Of a stretch of DNA of 19,184 bases, positions 1-8,332 are shown piece after piece. This stretch comes from Bacillota bacterium (GTDB taxonomy: Bacteria; Bacillota_A; Clostridia; Christensenellales; Aristaeellaceae). The stretch lies in assembly GCA_023421735.1 (NCBI GenBank), contig JAEZSP010000097.1, forward strand, positions 1 through 19,184. The letters run 5' to 3'. Positions within the stretch are counted from its first letter, which is position 1. Every line of letters begins with the position of its first letter. The position numbers and the translations under genes were made by a program. The notes under the pieces were generated by a model. It was not told the DNA's origin, did no database searches, and saw nothing but the letters and a program-made list of their open reading frames with translations.

Positions 1-118
1 GGGCGGGCAAGAAAGGGATTCGAGGTTTCGCGAAGCGGAACTGAAGGGCGAGGACAGCGCACAGCGCTCCGCAGCCCGAAACCCGCGCGTTGCGCAAGCA
101 AGGGGCGGGCAAGAAAGG
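1..118. repeat. GC-rich foldable direct repeat, cut by window edge
   Basis: A 16-base string (GGGCGGGCAAGAAAGG) occurs at 1-16 and again at 103-118, a period of 102 bases. One full unit and the beginning of a second are therefore visible, and more copies may lie to the left. The unit can fold: GGTTTCG at 24-30 pairs with CGAAACC at 77-83, GCGG at 35-38 with CCGC at 69-72, and AGCGC at 56-60 with GCGCT at 64-68 around a 3-base loop. A reading frame from base 1 stays open to TGA at 130-132, but its product is Arg/Gly/Lys-rich low-complexity sequence, so I do not call it a gene. The second copy supplies the AAAGGAG ribosome binding site of the following small ORF. No sigma-A promoter was recognised here; the operon promoter is probably further upstream. 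Confidence 0.6.
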
Positions 119-128
119 AGACTTGCGG

Positions 129-245
129 ATGAACATTTCCGTACTCGGTCTTATCGTCATTATTTCGCTGGCGCTTGTACTCGTAGTAGTAGAGGCACCG
201 GCTCAATTCAGTGGCAAAGTCGCCGAGCGCGGAATCTTCGAATAA
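129..245 (+). CDS. 38-residue Ile/Val/Leu-rich hydrophobic peptide, candidate ilv leader peptide
   Basis: ATG at 129 follows AAAGGAG (114-120) at 8 bases, an excellent ribosome binding site, and the frame ends at TAA 243-245. Residues 3-21 are almost entirely aliphatic (Ile, Val, Leu, with Ser, Gly and Ala), followed by a polar C-terminal half ending in Phe-Glu. Five of its seven Val codons are GTA (codons 5, 17, 19, 20, 21), a codon that looks uncommon in the GC-rich genes downstream; codons 16-21 read Leu-Val-Leu-Val-Val-Val. It sits just ahead of a hairpin and an intrinsic terminator in front of ilvB. Leader peptides rich in the regulating amino acids are established in enterobacterial ilv operons (IlvL), and by analogy this may sense charged Val/Leu/Ile tRNA. 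The alternative is a genuine one-helix membrane microprotein. Translation is likely; the regulatory role is inference. Confidence 0.6.
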   Translation: MNISVLGLIVIISLALVLVVVEAPAQFSGKVAERGIFE

Positions 246-280
246 GTCTTTTGTGCGGAATGTGAAACCGCAGCAGAGAC
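246..280 (+). promoter_or_regulatory. Hairpin directly after leader ORF stop, possible attenuator arm
   Basis: Immediately 3' of the leader stop codon, 246-251 can pair with 275-280 (including one G-U) and TGCGG at 254-258 with CCGCA at 268-272, separated by a 2x2 internal loop and closed by a 9-base loop. CCGCAG at 268-273 can alternatively pair with CTGTGG at 293-298, which is the left arm of the terminator, over 6 pairs including one wobble. That alternative would disrupt the terminator but is weak compared with both competing hairpins. Pairings were found by eye; no folding energies were computed. Confidence 0.45.
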
Positions 281-286
281 AAAATC

Positions 287-324
287 GGGGGCCTGTGGCA
301 GACGAAGCCGCAGGCCCTCTTTTT
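287..324 (+). terminator. Intrinsic terminator upstream of ilvB (candidate attenuator)
   Basis: The left arm GGGCCTGTGGC (289-299) pairs with GCCGCAGGCCC (307-317) over 11 pairs with a single U-G wobble; 287-288 and 318-319 can extend it. The loop is 7 bases and the stem is followed by TCTTTTT (318-324). This is a textbook intrinsic terminator on the plus strand. It lies 41 bases after the leader ORF stop and about 35 bases before ilvB, so full read-through or regulated antitermination is needed for the operon to be expressed from an upstream promoter. Confidence 0.85.
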
Positions 325-358
325 ATAAACAACAAACACAATCGGAAGGGATGATCGA

Positions 359-2011
359 ATGAAGATGACCGGCGCTCAGATTATCATCGAAACGCTCCTT
401 GAGCAAGGCGCGGACACCGTATTCGGATACCCGGGCGGGCAGGTTCTGCCCCTGTACGACGAGCTGTACAAAAACCAAAACCGCATCCGGCACGTTATGA
501 CCTCTCACGAGCAGGGCGCGGCGCATGCCGCGGATGGCTTTGCGCGCGCCACGGGGCGCGTGGGCGTGGCGTTTGCTACCTCCGGCCCCGGCGCGACGAA
601 TCTTGTCACGGGCATCGCCACGGCTTACTACGACTCCTCGCCCATCGTGTGCGTGACCGGAAACGTGCCTTTGCCGCTCATTGGCCGCGACAGCTTTCAG
701 GAAGTGGACATCATGGGCGTGACCATGCCCATCACCAAGCACAATTATATGGTCAAGGATGTCAATGATCTCGCCGCGACGTTGCGCGAGGCATTCGAGA
801 TTGCCTCTTCAGGTCGTCCGGGCCCCGTCTTGGTCGATGTGCCGCGTGACATCCAGATCGCCCTGTGTGAATTTACGCCCGCAACCGCAGTGGCAAAGCG
901 CGTGACGCGTATGCCGGGGGAGATCCAGATCGCGGAGGCCGTGCGGCTGATTGCCGAGAGCAAGCGCCCCTTCATCTATGCGGGCGGCGGCGTGGTCCTG
1001 TCAAACGGCTCAAAGGAACTCGCGGATTTCGCCGAAAAGATCGACTGCCCGGTGGGCGCGAGTATCATGGGATTGACCGCGCTGCCCACCGCACATCCTC
1101 GCTTTCTCGGCATGACCGGCATGCACGGCGGATATGCCGCCAATAAGGTCATGCAGGGAGCAGACCTCATCATTGCGATCGGCACGCGCTTTTCGGATCG
1201 CGCCACGGGCGATAAATCCAAGTTTGCCAAGGATGCCCGCATTCTGCACATCGATATTGATCCCGCTGAAATTGATAAAAATATTCCCACATACCACTCG
1301 CTGGTCGGAAATATGCCGGACGTCCTCAGAGAACTGAGCGCGCGGCTTGATTCGGTGCGCCATCCAAATTGGTGGGAGGAAATCGAAGCCTTCAAGCGCG
1401 ACGAGCCGGCGCGCGACGCCACGGATCTCACGCCCAAGCATGTCATGGAGGCGACGCGCAAGGCGGCGGGGGACGACGCGCTTGTCGCGACGGACGTCGG
1501 CCAGCACCAAATGTGGACGGCGCAGTATTGTCCCTTCTCGTTCCCGCGGGGCCTTCTCACTTCGGGCGGCCTGGGCACCATGGGTTACGGCATGGGCGCG
1601 GCGATCGGCGGCTGCATCGGCAGCGGCAGGCGCACGGTGCTCTTCACAGGCGATGGGAGCTTCCACATGAACCTCAACGAAATGGCGACCGCGGTCAGCG
1701 AGAAGCTGCCGCTCACGATCGTCGTTCTCAATAACTCGACCCTCGGCATGGTGCGCCAGTGGCAGACACTGTTTTTCGACAAGCGCTACGCATCGACCAC
1801 GCACGGACGAAAGACCAACTATCCGGCGCTCGCGGAGGCGTTCGGTGCGCGCGGATACCGGGTTACGACGGCAGACGAACTGGAAGACGTGATGGCGAAG
1901 GCGACGACGGGCGACGGCCCCGCACTTGTGGAGGTCGTGATCGGCATCGATGAGATGGTGCTGCCCATGATCCCGCCGGGCGGCTCCGTCGAAAACATCA
2001 TCCTGAATTAA
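359..2011 (+). CDS. ilvB: Acetolactate synthase (acetohydroxyacid synthase), large catalytic subunit
   Basis: A ThDP enzyme that joins two pyruvates to 2-acetolactate (Val/Leu branch) or pyruvate and 2-oxobutyrate to 2-aceto-2-hydroxybutyrate (Ile branch), in the cytoplasm. At 550 residues it has the usual family length. The N-terminal pyrimidine-binding domain has the catalytic Glu in TSHEQGAAHAADG (E51). The middle domain runs from about 190 to 330. The C-terminal domain shows the ThDP/Mg motif from GDG (431-433) to NN (458-459), followed by GMVRQWQ, typical of AHAS. ATG at 359 has GGAAGG 9 bases upstream. An ATG at 351 opens only a three-codon frame ending in the overlapping ATGA and is not the start. 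It heads the operon and is followed after 17 bases by its regulatory subunit. It is presumably controlled by the terminator at 287-324. Confidence 0.97.
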   Translation: MKMTGAQIIIETLLEQGADTVFGYPGGQVLPLYDELYKNQNRIRHVMTSHEQGAAHAADGFARATGRVGVAFATSGPGATNLVTGIATAYYDSSPIVCVTGNVPLPLIGRDSFQEVDIMGVTMPITKHNYMVKDVNDLAATLREAFEIASSGRPGPVLVDVPRDIQIALCEFTPATAVAKRVTRMPGEIQIAEAVRLIAESKRPFIYAGGGVVLSNGSKELADFAEKIDCPVGASIMGLTALPTAHPRFLGMTGMHGGYAANKVMQGADLIIAIGTRFSDRATGDKSKFAKDARILHIDIDPAEIDKNIPTYHSLVGNMPDVLRELSARLDSVRHPNWWEEIEAFKRDEPARDATDLTPKHVMEATRKAAGDDALVATDVGQHQMWTAQYCPFSFPRGLLTSGGLGTMGYGMGAAIGGCIGSGRRTVLFTGDGSFHMNLNEMATAVSEKLPLTIVVLNNSTLGMVRQWQTLFFDKRYASTTHGRKTNYPALAEAFGARGYRVTTADELEDVMAKATTGDGPALVEVVIGIDEMVLPMIPPGGSVENIILN

Positions 2012-2028
2012 GCAAGGAGGCGGTTTGC

Positions 2029-2559
2029 ATGGAGGAAAGGACGTTCATACTGGGCGCGCTGGTGGACAACGAGTTCGGCGTCCTGACGCGCGTGGCGGGC
2101 ATGTTTGCCCGGCGCGGCTACAACATCGATTCTCTGACCGTCGGCCCGACGGAGGACCCCAAGGTCTCCCGCATGACCATCAAGTCAAAGGGCGACGACT
2201 ATATCAAGGGACAGATCACAAAGCAGCTCATGAAGCTCAACGACGTGAAGGAAGTCGTCGTGCTTTCCGATGAGCCGAGCGTGACCCGCGAACTGATGCT
2301 CATCAAGGTCGCGGCGACGCAGGATCGGCATTCGGAGATCATGGAAGCGGTCAAGGTGTACCGCGCCAAGGTGGTCGATCTGTGCGCCAACGCGCTCACC
2401 GTCGAGATCACCGGCGAGGTTTCAAAGCTCGACGCGTTTATCGAGTATATGCGGCCCTACGGCATCGCGGAGCTCACGCGCACGGGCGCGACGACCATAC
2501 AGCGCGGGGAAGCCCGCCTTGTGGATAATGAGGAATATTTGGAAAGAGGTGCGGTTTAA
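2029..2559 (+). CDS. ilvN: Acetolactate synthase, small regulatory subunit
   Basis: Regulatory partner of IlvB that activates the large subunit and confers feedback inhibition by valine or other branched-chain amino acids. The 176 residues fit the long form of the family: an N-terminal ACT domain (about 5-78) with the effector-binding segment [13 protein letters not shown] followed by RRGYNIDSL, then the C-terminal ALS_ss_C domain (about 85-165). N32 in RRGYNI corresponds to the Asn implicated in valine binding in E. coli IlvH. AAGGAGG at 2013-2019 stands 9 bases before ATG 2029, a strong ribosome binding site. It lies between ilvB and ilvC, the standard position. Whether the inhibitor is Val, Leu or Ile cannot be told from sequence. 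The symbol ilvH would be equally acceptable. Confidence 0.95.
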   Translation: MEERTFILGALVDNEFGVLTRVAGMFARRGYNIDSLTVGPTEDPKVSRMTIKSKGDDYIKGQITKQLMKLNDVKEVVVLSDEPSVTRELMLIKVAATQDRHSEIMEAVKVYRAKVVDLCANALTVEITGEVSKLDAFIEYMRPYGIAELTRTGATTIQRGEARLVDNEEYLERGAV

Positions 2560-2560
2560 A

Positions 2561-3562
2561 ATGGCGACTTTGTATTACGAAAAGGATTGTGACTTTTCCC
2601 TCCTGAGCGGCAAGAAGATCGCGGTCGTGGGCTATGGCAGCCAGGGCCACGCGCACGCCCTGAACCTGAAAGATTCCGGTGCGGACGTGGTGGTGGCGCT
2701 CTATGAAGGCTCGAAATCCGCGGCGCGTGCCAAGGAGGCCGGACTCGCGGTCATGACGACCGCCGAGGCCGTGAAGGTTTCTGACATGGTCATGATCCTC
2801 GTCAACGACGAGAAGCAGCCCGCGCTCTATCAGAAGGACATCGCGCCTTACCTGCGCGCCGGCATGACCCTCATGTTCGCGCACGGCTTCAACATCCACT
2901 TCGGTCAGATCGTGCCGCCCGCAGACATCAACGTCATTATGGTCGCGCCCAAGGGCCCCGGTCATACCGTGCGCAGCCAGTACGTCGAAGGCAAGGGCGT
3001 TCCCGACCTCATCGCGGTGTATCAGAACGCGACAGGCGACGCTAAGGAACTGGCGCTTGCATACGCCGCGGGCATCGGCGGCGCGCGTGCAGGCATACTC
3101 GAGACCACGTTCCAGGAAGAGACCGAAACCGATCTCTTCGGCGAACAGTGCGTTTTGTGCGGCGGCGTATCCGCGCTCATGAAGGCCGGGTTTGAGACCC
3201 TGGTCGAGGCCGGCTATCAGCCTGAAAGCGCATACTTTGAGTGTATTCACGAGATGAAGCTCATCATCGACCTGGTGGTGCAGGGTGGGCTCTCCTTCAT
3301 GCGCTATTCCATTTCGGATACCGCTGAGTACGGCGATTACTCCGTCGGCCCGCGCATTATTACGGGCGACACCAAAAAGGAAATGAAAAAGGTTCTGTCG
3401 GAGATCCAGGATGGCACGTTCGCCCGCAACTGGATTCTGGAAAATCAGGCCAATCGCCCGGGCTTTAACGCCAAACGCCGCATCGAGTCCGAGCACCAGG
3501 CAGAACAGGTCGGCGCGGAACTGCGCAAAAAAATGAGCTGGAAGCCTGAGAAGGGAAAGTAA
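2561..3562 (+). CDS. ilvC: Ketol-acid reductoisomerase, class I
   Basis: Converts 2-acetolactate and 2-aceto-2-hydroxybutyrate to the dihydroxy acids by alkyl migration and NAD(P)H reduction. From ATG 2561 it is 333 residues, the class I length. The Rossmann motif [19 protein letters not shown] (22-40) is followed by the cofactor loop LYEGSKS (47-53). The knotted C-terminal domain has the metal ligands in DLFGEQ (D191, E195) and ECIHEMK (E227, E231), plus S252. In many relatives the loop begins with Arg; here it is Tyr48, while the two serines that usually contact the 2'-phosphate remain, so NADPH is still the likely cofactor. I chose ATG 2561, not the in-frame upstream start at 2519, because GAGGTG lies 9 bases before it and the homologous N-terminus begins there. 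The gap to ilvN is one base. Confidence 0.96.
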   Translation: MATLYYEKDCDFSLLSGKKIAVVGYGSQGHAHALNLKDSGADVVVALYEGSKSAARAKEAGLAVMTTAEAVKVSDMVMILVNDEKQPALYQKDIAPYLRAGMTLMFAHGFNIHFGQIVPPADINVIMVAPKGPGHTVRSQYVEGKGVPDLIAVYQNATGDAKELALAYAAGIGGARAGILETTFQEETETDLFGEQCVLCGGVSALMKAGFETLVEAGYQPESAYFECIHEMKLIIDLVVQGGLSFMRYSISDTAEYGDYSVGPRIITGDTKKEMKKVLSEIQDGTFARNWILENQANRPGFNAKRRIESEHQAEQVGAELRKKMSWKPEKGK

Positions 3563-3568
3563 GAAAAA

Positions 3569-5230
3569 ATGAAAAGCGACAGCATCAAGCGCGGCTTTGA
3601 ACGCGCGCCGCACAGATCGCTCTTAAAGGCGATCGGCTATACGGATTCGCAGATTGAAAAGCCCATGATCGGCATCGTCAACTCGTTTAACGAGATCGTG
3701 CCGGGCCATATGCACCTCGATAAGATCGCACGCGCAGCCAAGGACGGCGTGCTGGCAGCAGGCGGAACGCCGGTTGAGTTCAACGTCATCGCCGTGTGCG
3801 ACGGCATCGCCATGGGGCACGAGGGCATGCGCTATTCGCTCTGCTCCCGCGAACTCATTGCAGACTCCGCCGAGGTCATGGCGCGCGCGCATGCGCTCGA
3901 CGGGCTCGTGTTCATCCCTAACTGCGACAAGGTCGTGCCGGGCATGCTGATGGCCGCGATGCGGCTGAACCTTCCCGCGATCTTCGTGTCCGGCGGCCCG
4001 ATGCTGTCGCTTCCCGGCGAGGACGGGCGGCACATGGACCTGAATACCGTCTTCGAGGCGGTCGGGGCGTGCGCCGCGGGCAAGATGTCGGAGGACGAAC
4101 TTGGCTATTACGAAGACAATGCCTGTCCCGGCTGCGGCTCGTGTTCGGGCATGTTCACCGCCAATTCCATGAATTGTCTGACGGAAGCGATCGGCATGGG
4201 TCTGCCCGGCAATGGCACCATTCCCGCCGTGCACGCCGCGCGCATCCGGCTTGCCAAGGCGGCGGGCGCGCGCGCCGTTGCGCTCGTGCAGGAGAACCTG
4301 CGCCCGCTCGACATCGTAACCAAGGATTCACTGCGCAACGCGCTGACGGTCGACATGGCGCTCGGCTGTTCCACGAATTCCGTTTTACACCTTGCGGCCA
4401 TCGCGCGGGAGGCCGGACTCGATTACGATCTGAACATGATCAATGAGATCTCGGGCAAAACGCCAAACCTCACAAAGCTTGCTCCCGCGGGTACGAACCA
4501 CATGCAGGATTTGAACGCCGCGGGCGGCGTACATGCCGTGATCAATACCCTTTTGGATGCCGGGCTCATCGACGGCTCCGTCAAGACCGTCTCGGGCGTG
4601 ACGATGGGCGAATTGGCGCCCCATTTCCCGGTGAAAAACGACAAGGTCATCCGTCCCGTTTCAGATCCCTATTCCGTGACGGGCGGGCTCGCCATCCTCT
4701 TTGGCTCCCTCGCCCCCAAGGGCGCGGTGGTCAAAAAGAGCGCCGTCGCGCCCGAAATGCTCAGGCACAAAGGCCCCGCGCGCGTGTTTGACGGCGAAGA
4801 GGCCGCCATCAAGGCCATCTATGCGGGCCAGATTCATTCCGGCGACGTGGTGGTCATTCGCTACGAGGGTCCCTCGGGTGGTCCGGGCATGCGCGAAATG
4901 CTCTCCCCGACCTCTGCCATTGCGGGCATGGGTCTCGATAAGGAAGTTGCACTCATCACAGACGGTCGGTTCTCCGGCGCGTCGCGCGGTGCGTCCATCG
5001 GCCACGTCTCCCCGGAGGCGGCATCCGACGGCCCCATCGCCTATGTGCATGAGGGCGACATCATCGAGATCGATATTCCCGGCGCGCGACTTAGCCTGTC
5101 GGTTCCGGAATCGGAGCTTGAGACAAGGCGCGCAAGCGAATCCCTCAGGCCCCAGCCGGAGCTGACCGGTTACCTCAAGCGGTATGCGCGCCAGGTATCA
5201 TCAGCAGATAAGGGGGCAGTTTTCACATGA
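3569..5230 (+). CDS. ilvD: Dihydroxy-acid dehydratase
   Basis: Fe-S dehydratase that turns 2,3-dihydroxy-isovalerate and 2,3-dihydroxy-3-methylvalerate into 2-oxoisovalerate and 2-oxo-3-methylvalerate. The 553 residues match the IlvD/Edd family. [13 protein letters not shown] (38-50) has the VPGH form found in E. coli-type enzymes with an oxygen-labile [4Fe-4S] cluster, not the TPCN form of [2Fe-2S] enzymes. [11 protein letters not shown] contains cluster Cys119, and [16 protein letters not shown] contains Cys192. The C-terminal swivel domain (about 380-553) has [11 protein letters not shown] and [11 protein letters not shown]. The ribosome binding site is weak (AAGGGAAAG before the ilvC stop), so translation may be coupled to ilvC, which ends 6 bases upstream. 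Its TGA overlaps the leuA ATG (ATGA, 5227-5230). Confidence 0.97.
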   Translation: MKSDSIKRGFERAPHRSLLKAIGYTDSQIEKPMIGIVNSFNEIVPGHMHLDKIARAAKDGVLAAGGTPVEFNVIAVCDGIAMGHEGMRYSLCSRELIADSAEVMARAHALDGLVFIPNCDKVVPGMLMAAMRLNLPAIFVSGGPMLSLPGEDGRHMDLNTVFEAVGACAAGKMSEDELGYYEDNACPGCGSCSGMFTANSMNCLTEAIGMGLPGNGTIPAVHAARIRLAKAAGARAVALVQENLRPLDIVTKDSLRNALTVDMALGCSTNSVLHLAAIAREAGLDYDLNMINEISGKTPNLTKLAPAGTNHMQDLNAAGGVHAVINTLLDAGLIDGSVKTVSGVTMGELAPHFPVKNDKVIRPVSDPYSVTGGLAILFGSLAPKGAVVKKSAVAPEMLRHKGPARVFDGEEAAIKAIYAGQIHSGDVVVIRYEGPSGGPGMREMLSPTSAIAGMGLDKEVALITDGRFSGASRGASIGHVSPEAASDGPIAYVHEGDIIEIDIPGARLSLSVPESELETRRASESLRPQPELTGYLKRYARQVSSADKGAVFT

Positions 5231-6735
5231 GACAGATCAAAATTTTCGACACCACCCTGCGCGACGGAGAACAGGCGCCGGGATGCAGCATGAACCTGAA
5301 GGAAAAGATCGAGGTTGCGCGCCAGCTCGAGCGGCTGGGCGTGGACATCATCGAGGCGGGTTTCGCCATTTCCTCCCCGGGCGACTTCGAGTCGGTGAAG
5401 ACCATCGCGGAGTCGGTCAAGAACATGTCGGTCGCATCGCTCTCGCGCGCGCTTGAAAAGGACATCGACGCATCTTACGAGGCGCTCAGAAACGCGGTTG
5501 CGCCGCGCATCCATGTGTTCCTTGCGACATCGCCCGTGCATATGCAGTTTAAGCTCAGGAAGACGCCCGAGCAGGTGCTCGAGCAGACGAAGTTCGCGGT
5601 CGCCTACGCCAAGAAGAAGATGAACGACATCGAGTTTTCTTGCGAGGACGCGACAAGGAGCGAATTTCCGTTCCTCGCACAGGTCGTTTCCGCCGCCATC
5701 GACGCGGGCGCGACGGTCGTGAACGTTCCGGACACGGTCGGTTTCTCGACGCCCGAGGACATTACCGCCATGATCGAGTACCTGAAGGCGAACTGCGCGA
5801 ACCTGCACAAGGCGGAACTGTCGCTGCACAACCACAACGATCTGGGCATGGCGGTCGCCAATACGCTGGCGGGCGTCAAGGCCGGCGCGACGCAGGTGGA
5901 ATGCACGATCAACGGTCTGGGCGAGCGTGCCGGAAACGCATCTCTGGAGGAGATCGTCATGGCACTGCGGACGCGCAAGAGCTATTATGAGGCGGAAACG
6001 CGCATCGACACCACGCAGATTTACCGCACTTCCCGCCTCGTCTACGGCATCATCGGCATGCCCGTGCCGCTCAATAAGCCGGTCGTCGGCGTCAACGCAT
6101 TTTTGCACGAGTCGGGCATTCATCAGCATGGCGTGATGGCGGAGCGCACGACCTACGAAATCATGACGCCCGAGTCCATTGGTCTTAACAAGAACCGCAT
6201 GGTGTTGGGCAAGCATTCTGGAAAGCACGCGTTCGAGGAGCGGCTGTCGGAACTCGGCTACAAGCTGGACGATCAGCAGATCGCGGAGTTCTTCGAGCAG
6301 TTTAAGCAGCTCTGTGACAAAAAGAAGGTCGTTTCCGACCGCGACATCGAGGCGATCGTGGACGCGAAGATCACGGCGCGCGGCGGTGAACTGGAGCTTG
6401 ACCGCTTCACCGTTCATGCCGGAAACCACGCGACCGCGTCCTGCGTCGTTCGCCTCAAGAAGGGCGACGAGTTCGTGGAGGAAGTGGCGCTGGGCGACGG
6501 CCCCATCGACGCCGCGTATAACGCAATCGATAAGTGCGTGGCCTTCAACGGCTACAAACTCGAAGATTACGGCATCCATTCTATCTCGGAGGGCAAGGAC
6601 GCCTTGGGCGAGGTCATCGTCAAACTCAAAAACGGCGATGAGACCGTGACCGGGCGCGGACTGTCCACCGACATCATCGAGTCGTCGATCCTGGCCTACA
6701 TCAACGGACTCAATAAGATTCTGGAAACGAGGTGA
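5227..6735 (+). CDS. leuA: 2-Isopropylmalate synthase
   Basis: Commits 2-oxoisovalerate to leucine by Claisen condensation with acetyl-CoA. The 502 residues comprise a TIM-barrel HMGL-like domain (1 to about 275) with [13 protein letters not shown] at the start (R12, D13), the metal site HNHND (H201, H203), and [14 protein letters not shown]. Linker subdomains with HESGIHQHG follow (294-302), then a LeuA dimer/allosteric domain (about 365-502) that normally binds leucine, so feedback control is expected. Its ATG overlaps the ilvD stop, implying coupled translation; AAGGGGG at 5211-5217 can serve as ribosome binding site. It is followed after 4 bases by the paralogous citramalate synthase gene. 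Having both side by side argues that this one is the true LeuA, since its DGEQAPG segment is the IPMS form. Confidence 0.95.
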   Translation: MRQIKIFDTTLRDGEQAPGCSMNLKEKIEVARQLERLGVDIIEAGFAISSPGDFESVKTIAESVKNMSVASLSRALEKDIDASYEALRNAVAPRIHVFLATSPVHMQFKLRKTPEQVLEQTKFAVAYAKKKMNDIEFSCEDATRSEFPFLAQVVSAAIDAGATVVNVPDTVGFSTPEDITAMIEYLKANCANLHKAELSLHNHNDLGMAVANTLAGVKAGATQVECTINGLGERAGNASLEEIVMALRTRKSYYEAETRIDTTQIYRTSRLVYGIIGMPVPLNKPVVGVNAFLHESGIHQHGVMAERTTYEIMTPESIGLNKNRMVLGKHSGKHAFEERLSELGYKLDDQQIAEFFEQFKQLCDKKKVVSDRDIEAIVDAKITARGGELELDRFTVHAGNHATASCVVRLKKGDEFVEEVALGDGPIDAAYNAIDKCVAFNGYKLEDYGIHSISEGKDALGEVIVKLKNGDETVTGRGLSTDIIESSILAYINGLNKILETR

Positions 6736-6739
6736 TCTG

Positions 6740-8332
6740 ATGCGCGAGTTCGAGGTATTTGACTCCACTTTGCGCGACGGCGCACAAAGCGAGGGCATCT
6801 CCTTCTCCGTGCGCGATAAGCTGAACATCGTAAGGGCGCTCGACGCGTTCGGCGTTCACTATATCGAGGCGGGCAACCCCGGCTCGAACCCGAAGGACAT
6901 CGAGTTCTTTGAGCGGATGCGCGAGGTGAAGCTTTCAAAGGCAAAGCTGTGCGCCTTCGGGGCGACCCGGCGCAAGGGAACCAAGGTCGAGGACGACCAG
7001 AACGTGCAGTCCCTCCTCGCGGCAGACACCCCTGCGGTCGCCATCTTCGGAAAGAGCTGGCTCCTCCATGTGCGCCAGATTTTGCAGGCGACAGCCGAGG
7101 AGAATCTTGAGCTCGTGTACGATACCGTGAAGTTCTTCCGCGACAGGGACCGCGAGGTCATCTTCGACGCGGAGCACTTCTTTGACGGCTACTTTGACGA
7201 TGCCCTCTACGCCATCAAGGTGCTCGACGCGGCGGTACAGGGCGGCGCATCGGTTTTGGCTTTGTGTGACACCAACGGCGGAACGATGCCGTCAGACATC
7301 GTTTCCTCCGTTTCGCACGTCGTATCCCGCTTCCCCGACACCCGCGTCGGCATTCATTGCCACGACGATACGGGCTGCGCGGTGGCAAACACGCTGCTTG
7401 CGGTCGAGGAAGGCGCACGCCACATACAGGGCACGTTTATCGGCTATGGCGAGCGATGTGGAAACGCAGATCTTTCGATTGTCATTCCCGATTTGATGCT
7501 CAAAAAGGGGCTCACGGCGACCGGCGTCGATTTGACAGCGCTGACCAGAACCGCCACGCGCATTGCGGAAATTTCAAATGTCACCATTCGCGGCTCCAAG
7601 CCCTTCACGGGCGCGAGCGCGTTCGCCCACAAGGGTGGCATGCATGTCGATGGGGTTTTGAAGCTTTCGCGCTCATTTGAGCATGTCGAACCCGCGACGG
7701 TCGGAAACGCGCGGCGCTTTCTCGCCTCGGAGGTAAGCGGGCGTTCGACCGTACTTGAAAAAGTGCGCGCTTATGCGCCCGAGCTCAAGAAAAACTCCCC
7801 GGAGATCCAAACCATCATCGACACGCTCAAGGAGATGGAGCATCAGGGCTACCAGTATGAGGCGGCGGATGCGAGCTTCGAACTGCTCGTCCGGCGAATC
7901 ATCGGGCGATACCTGCCCCATTTTTCGTTGGTGCTCTACCGCGCCTCGAGCGAGTTCCCGGCTGCCGACGGCGAGATGCCATGCTCGGCCATGATTCGGG
8001 TGACTGTCGATGGGCGCGACGAAACGACGGCTGCCATCGGAAACGGCCCCGTGAACGCGCTCGACTTAGCCCTTCGAAAGGCGCTGGCGGTCTTTTATCC
8101 CCAGCTTTCCGAGATGAAGCTCACCGACTACAAGGTGCGCGTGCTGGAGGCGGACTCCGCCACCGCCGCGCGCGTGCGGGTTCTCATCGAATCGACCGAC
8201 GGAGCGGACATCTGGACGACGGTCGGCGTCTCCACCGACATCATCGAGGCCAGTTGGCGGGCGCTGGTCGATTCGATCGAATACAAACTTACCCGCGACG
8301 AGGAAGGGAGGGAAAGCGCATGTCAGGCATGA
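6740..8332 (+). CDS. cimA: Citramalate synthase (isoleucine from pyruvate)
   Basis: Condenses pyruvate with acetyl-CoA to (R)-citramalate, the first step of the threonine-independent route to 2-oxobutyrate and isoleucine. It has 530 residues in the HMGL/LeuA superfamily. [17 protein letters not shown] (7-23), [12 protein letters not shown] (143-154), the metal site HCHDD (H206, H208) and [10 protein letters not shown] are the forms typical of the CimA group as opposed to LeuA. A LeuA-type C-terminal regulatory domain occupies roughly 395-520, suggesting isoleucine feedback. ACGAGG (6727-6732) precedes ATG 6740 by 7 bases. It overlaps the leuC start by 13 bases. LeuCD and LeuB encoded next can process citramalate as well as isopropylmalate, so its place here is functionally coherent. 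Re-citrate or homocitrate synthase activity is less likely from these motifs. Confidence 0.9.
   Translation: MREFEVFDSTLRDGAQSEGISFSVRDKLNIVRALDAFGVHYIEAGNPGSNPKDIEFFERMREVKLSKAKLCAFGATRRKGTKVEDDQNVQSLLAADTPAVAIFGKSWLLHVRQILQATAEENLELVYDTVKFFRDRDREVIFDAEHFFDGYFDDALYAIKVLDAAVQGGASVLALCDTNGGTMPSDIVSSVSHVVSRFPDTRVGIHCHDDTGCAVANTLLAVEEGARHIQGTFIGYGERCGNADLSIVIPDLMLKKGLTATGVDLTALTRTATRIAEISNVTIRGSKPFTGASAFAHKGGMHVDGVLKLSRSFEHVEPATVGNARRFLASEVSGRSTVLEKVRAYAPELKKNSPEIQTIIDTLKEMEHQGYQYEAADASFELLVRRIIGRYLPHFSLVLYRASSEFPAADGEMPCSAMIRVTVDGRDETTAAIGNGPVNALDLALRKALAVFYPQLSEMKLTDYKVRVLEADSATAARVRVLIESTDGADIWTTVGVSTDIIEASWRALVDSIEYKLTRDEEGRESACQA

Noticed and set aside
1..132. Frame open from base 1 to TGA 130-132, overlapping the small ORF as ATGA
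   Set aside because: The translation is low-complexity Arg/Gly/Ser/Lys sequence generated by a foldable repeat, with no family resemblance, and its start is outside the window. Most likely non-coding.
246..358. T-box riboswitch before ilvB
   Set aside because: T-boxes are common for this operon type, but the conserved AGGGTGG...ACCGCG element and a specifier stem are not visible in 1-358. An upstream T-box outside the window cannot be excluded.
351..362. Three-codon mini-ORF (ATG ATC GAA TGA) overlapping the ilvB start
   Set aside because: The ribosome binding site GGAAGGG directly abuts this ATG and is properly spaced only for ATG 359, so initiation at 351 is improbable; it is probably coincidental.
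2474..3613. Long open antisense frames on the minus strand, such as 2474-3613, 5170-6828, 8728-9999 and 17007-18251
   Set aside because: Each lies wholly or mostly opposite a strongly identified gene. Their products are rich in Arg, His, Leu and Val with no recognisable domain, as expected for frames mirrored by GC-rich codon bias. They have no promoter or credible ribosome binding site that I can see.
7981..8319. N-terminally extended leuC reading back into cimA
   Set aside because: The extension overlaps cimA in another frame, is Arg/Gly-rich and unlike any LeuC N-terminus. Family length and GGGAGGG at 8306-8312 put the start at 8320.
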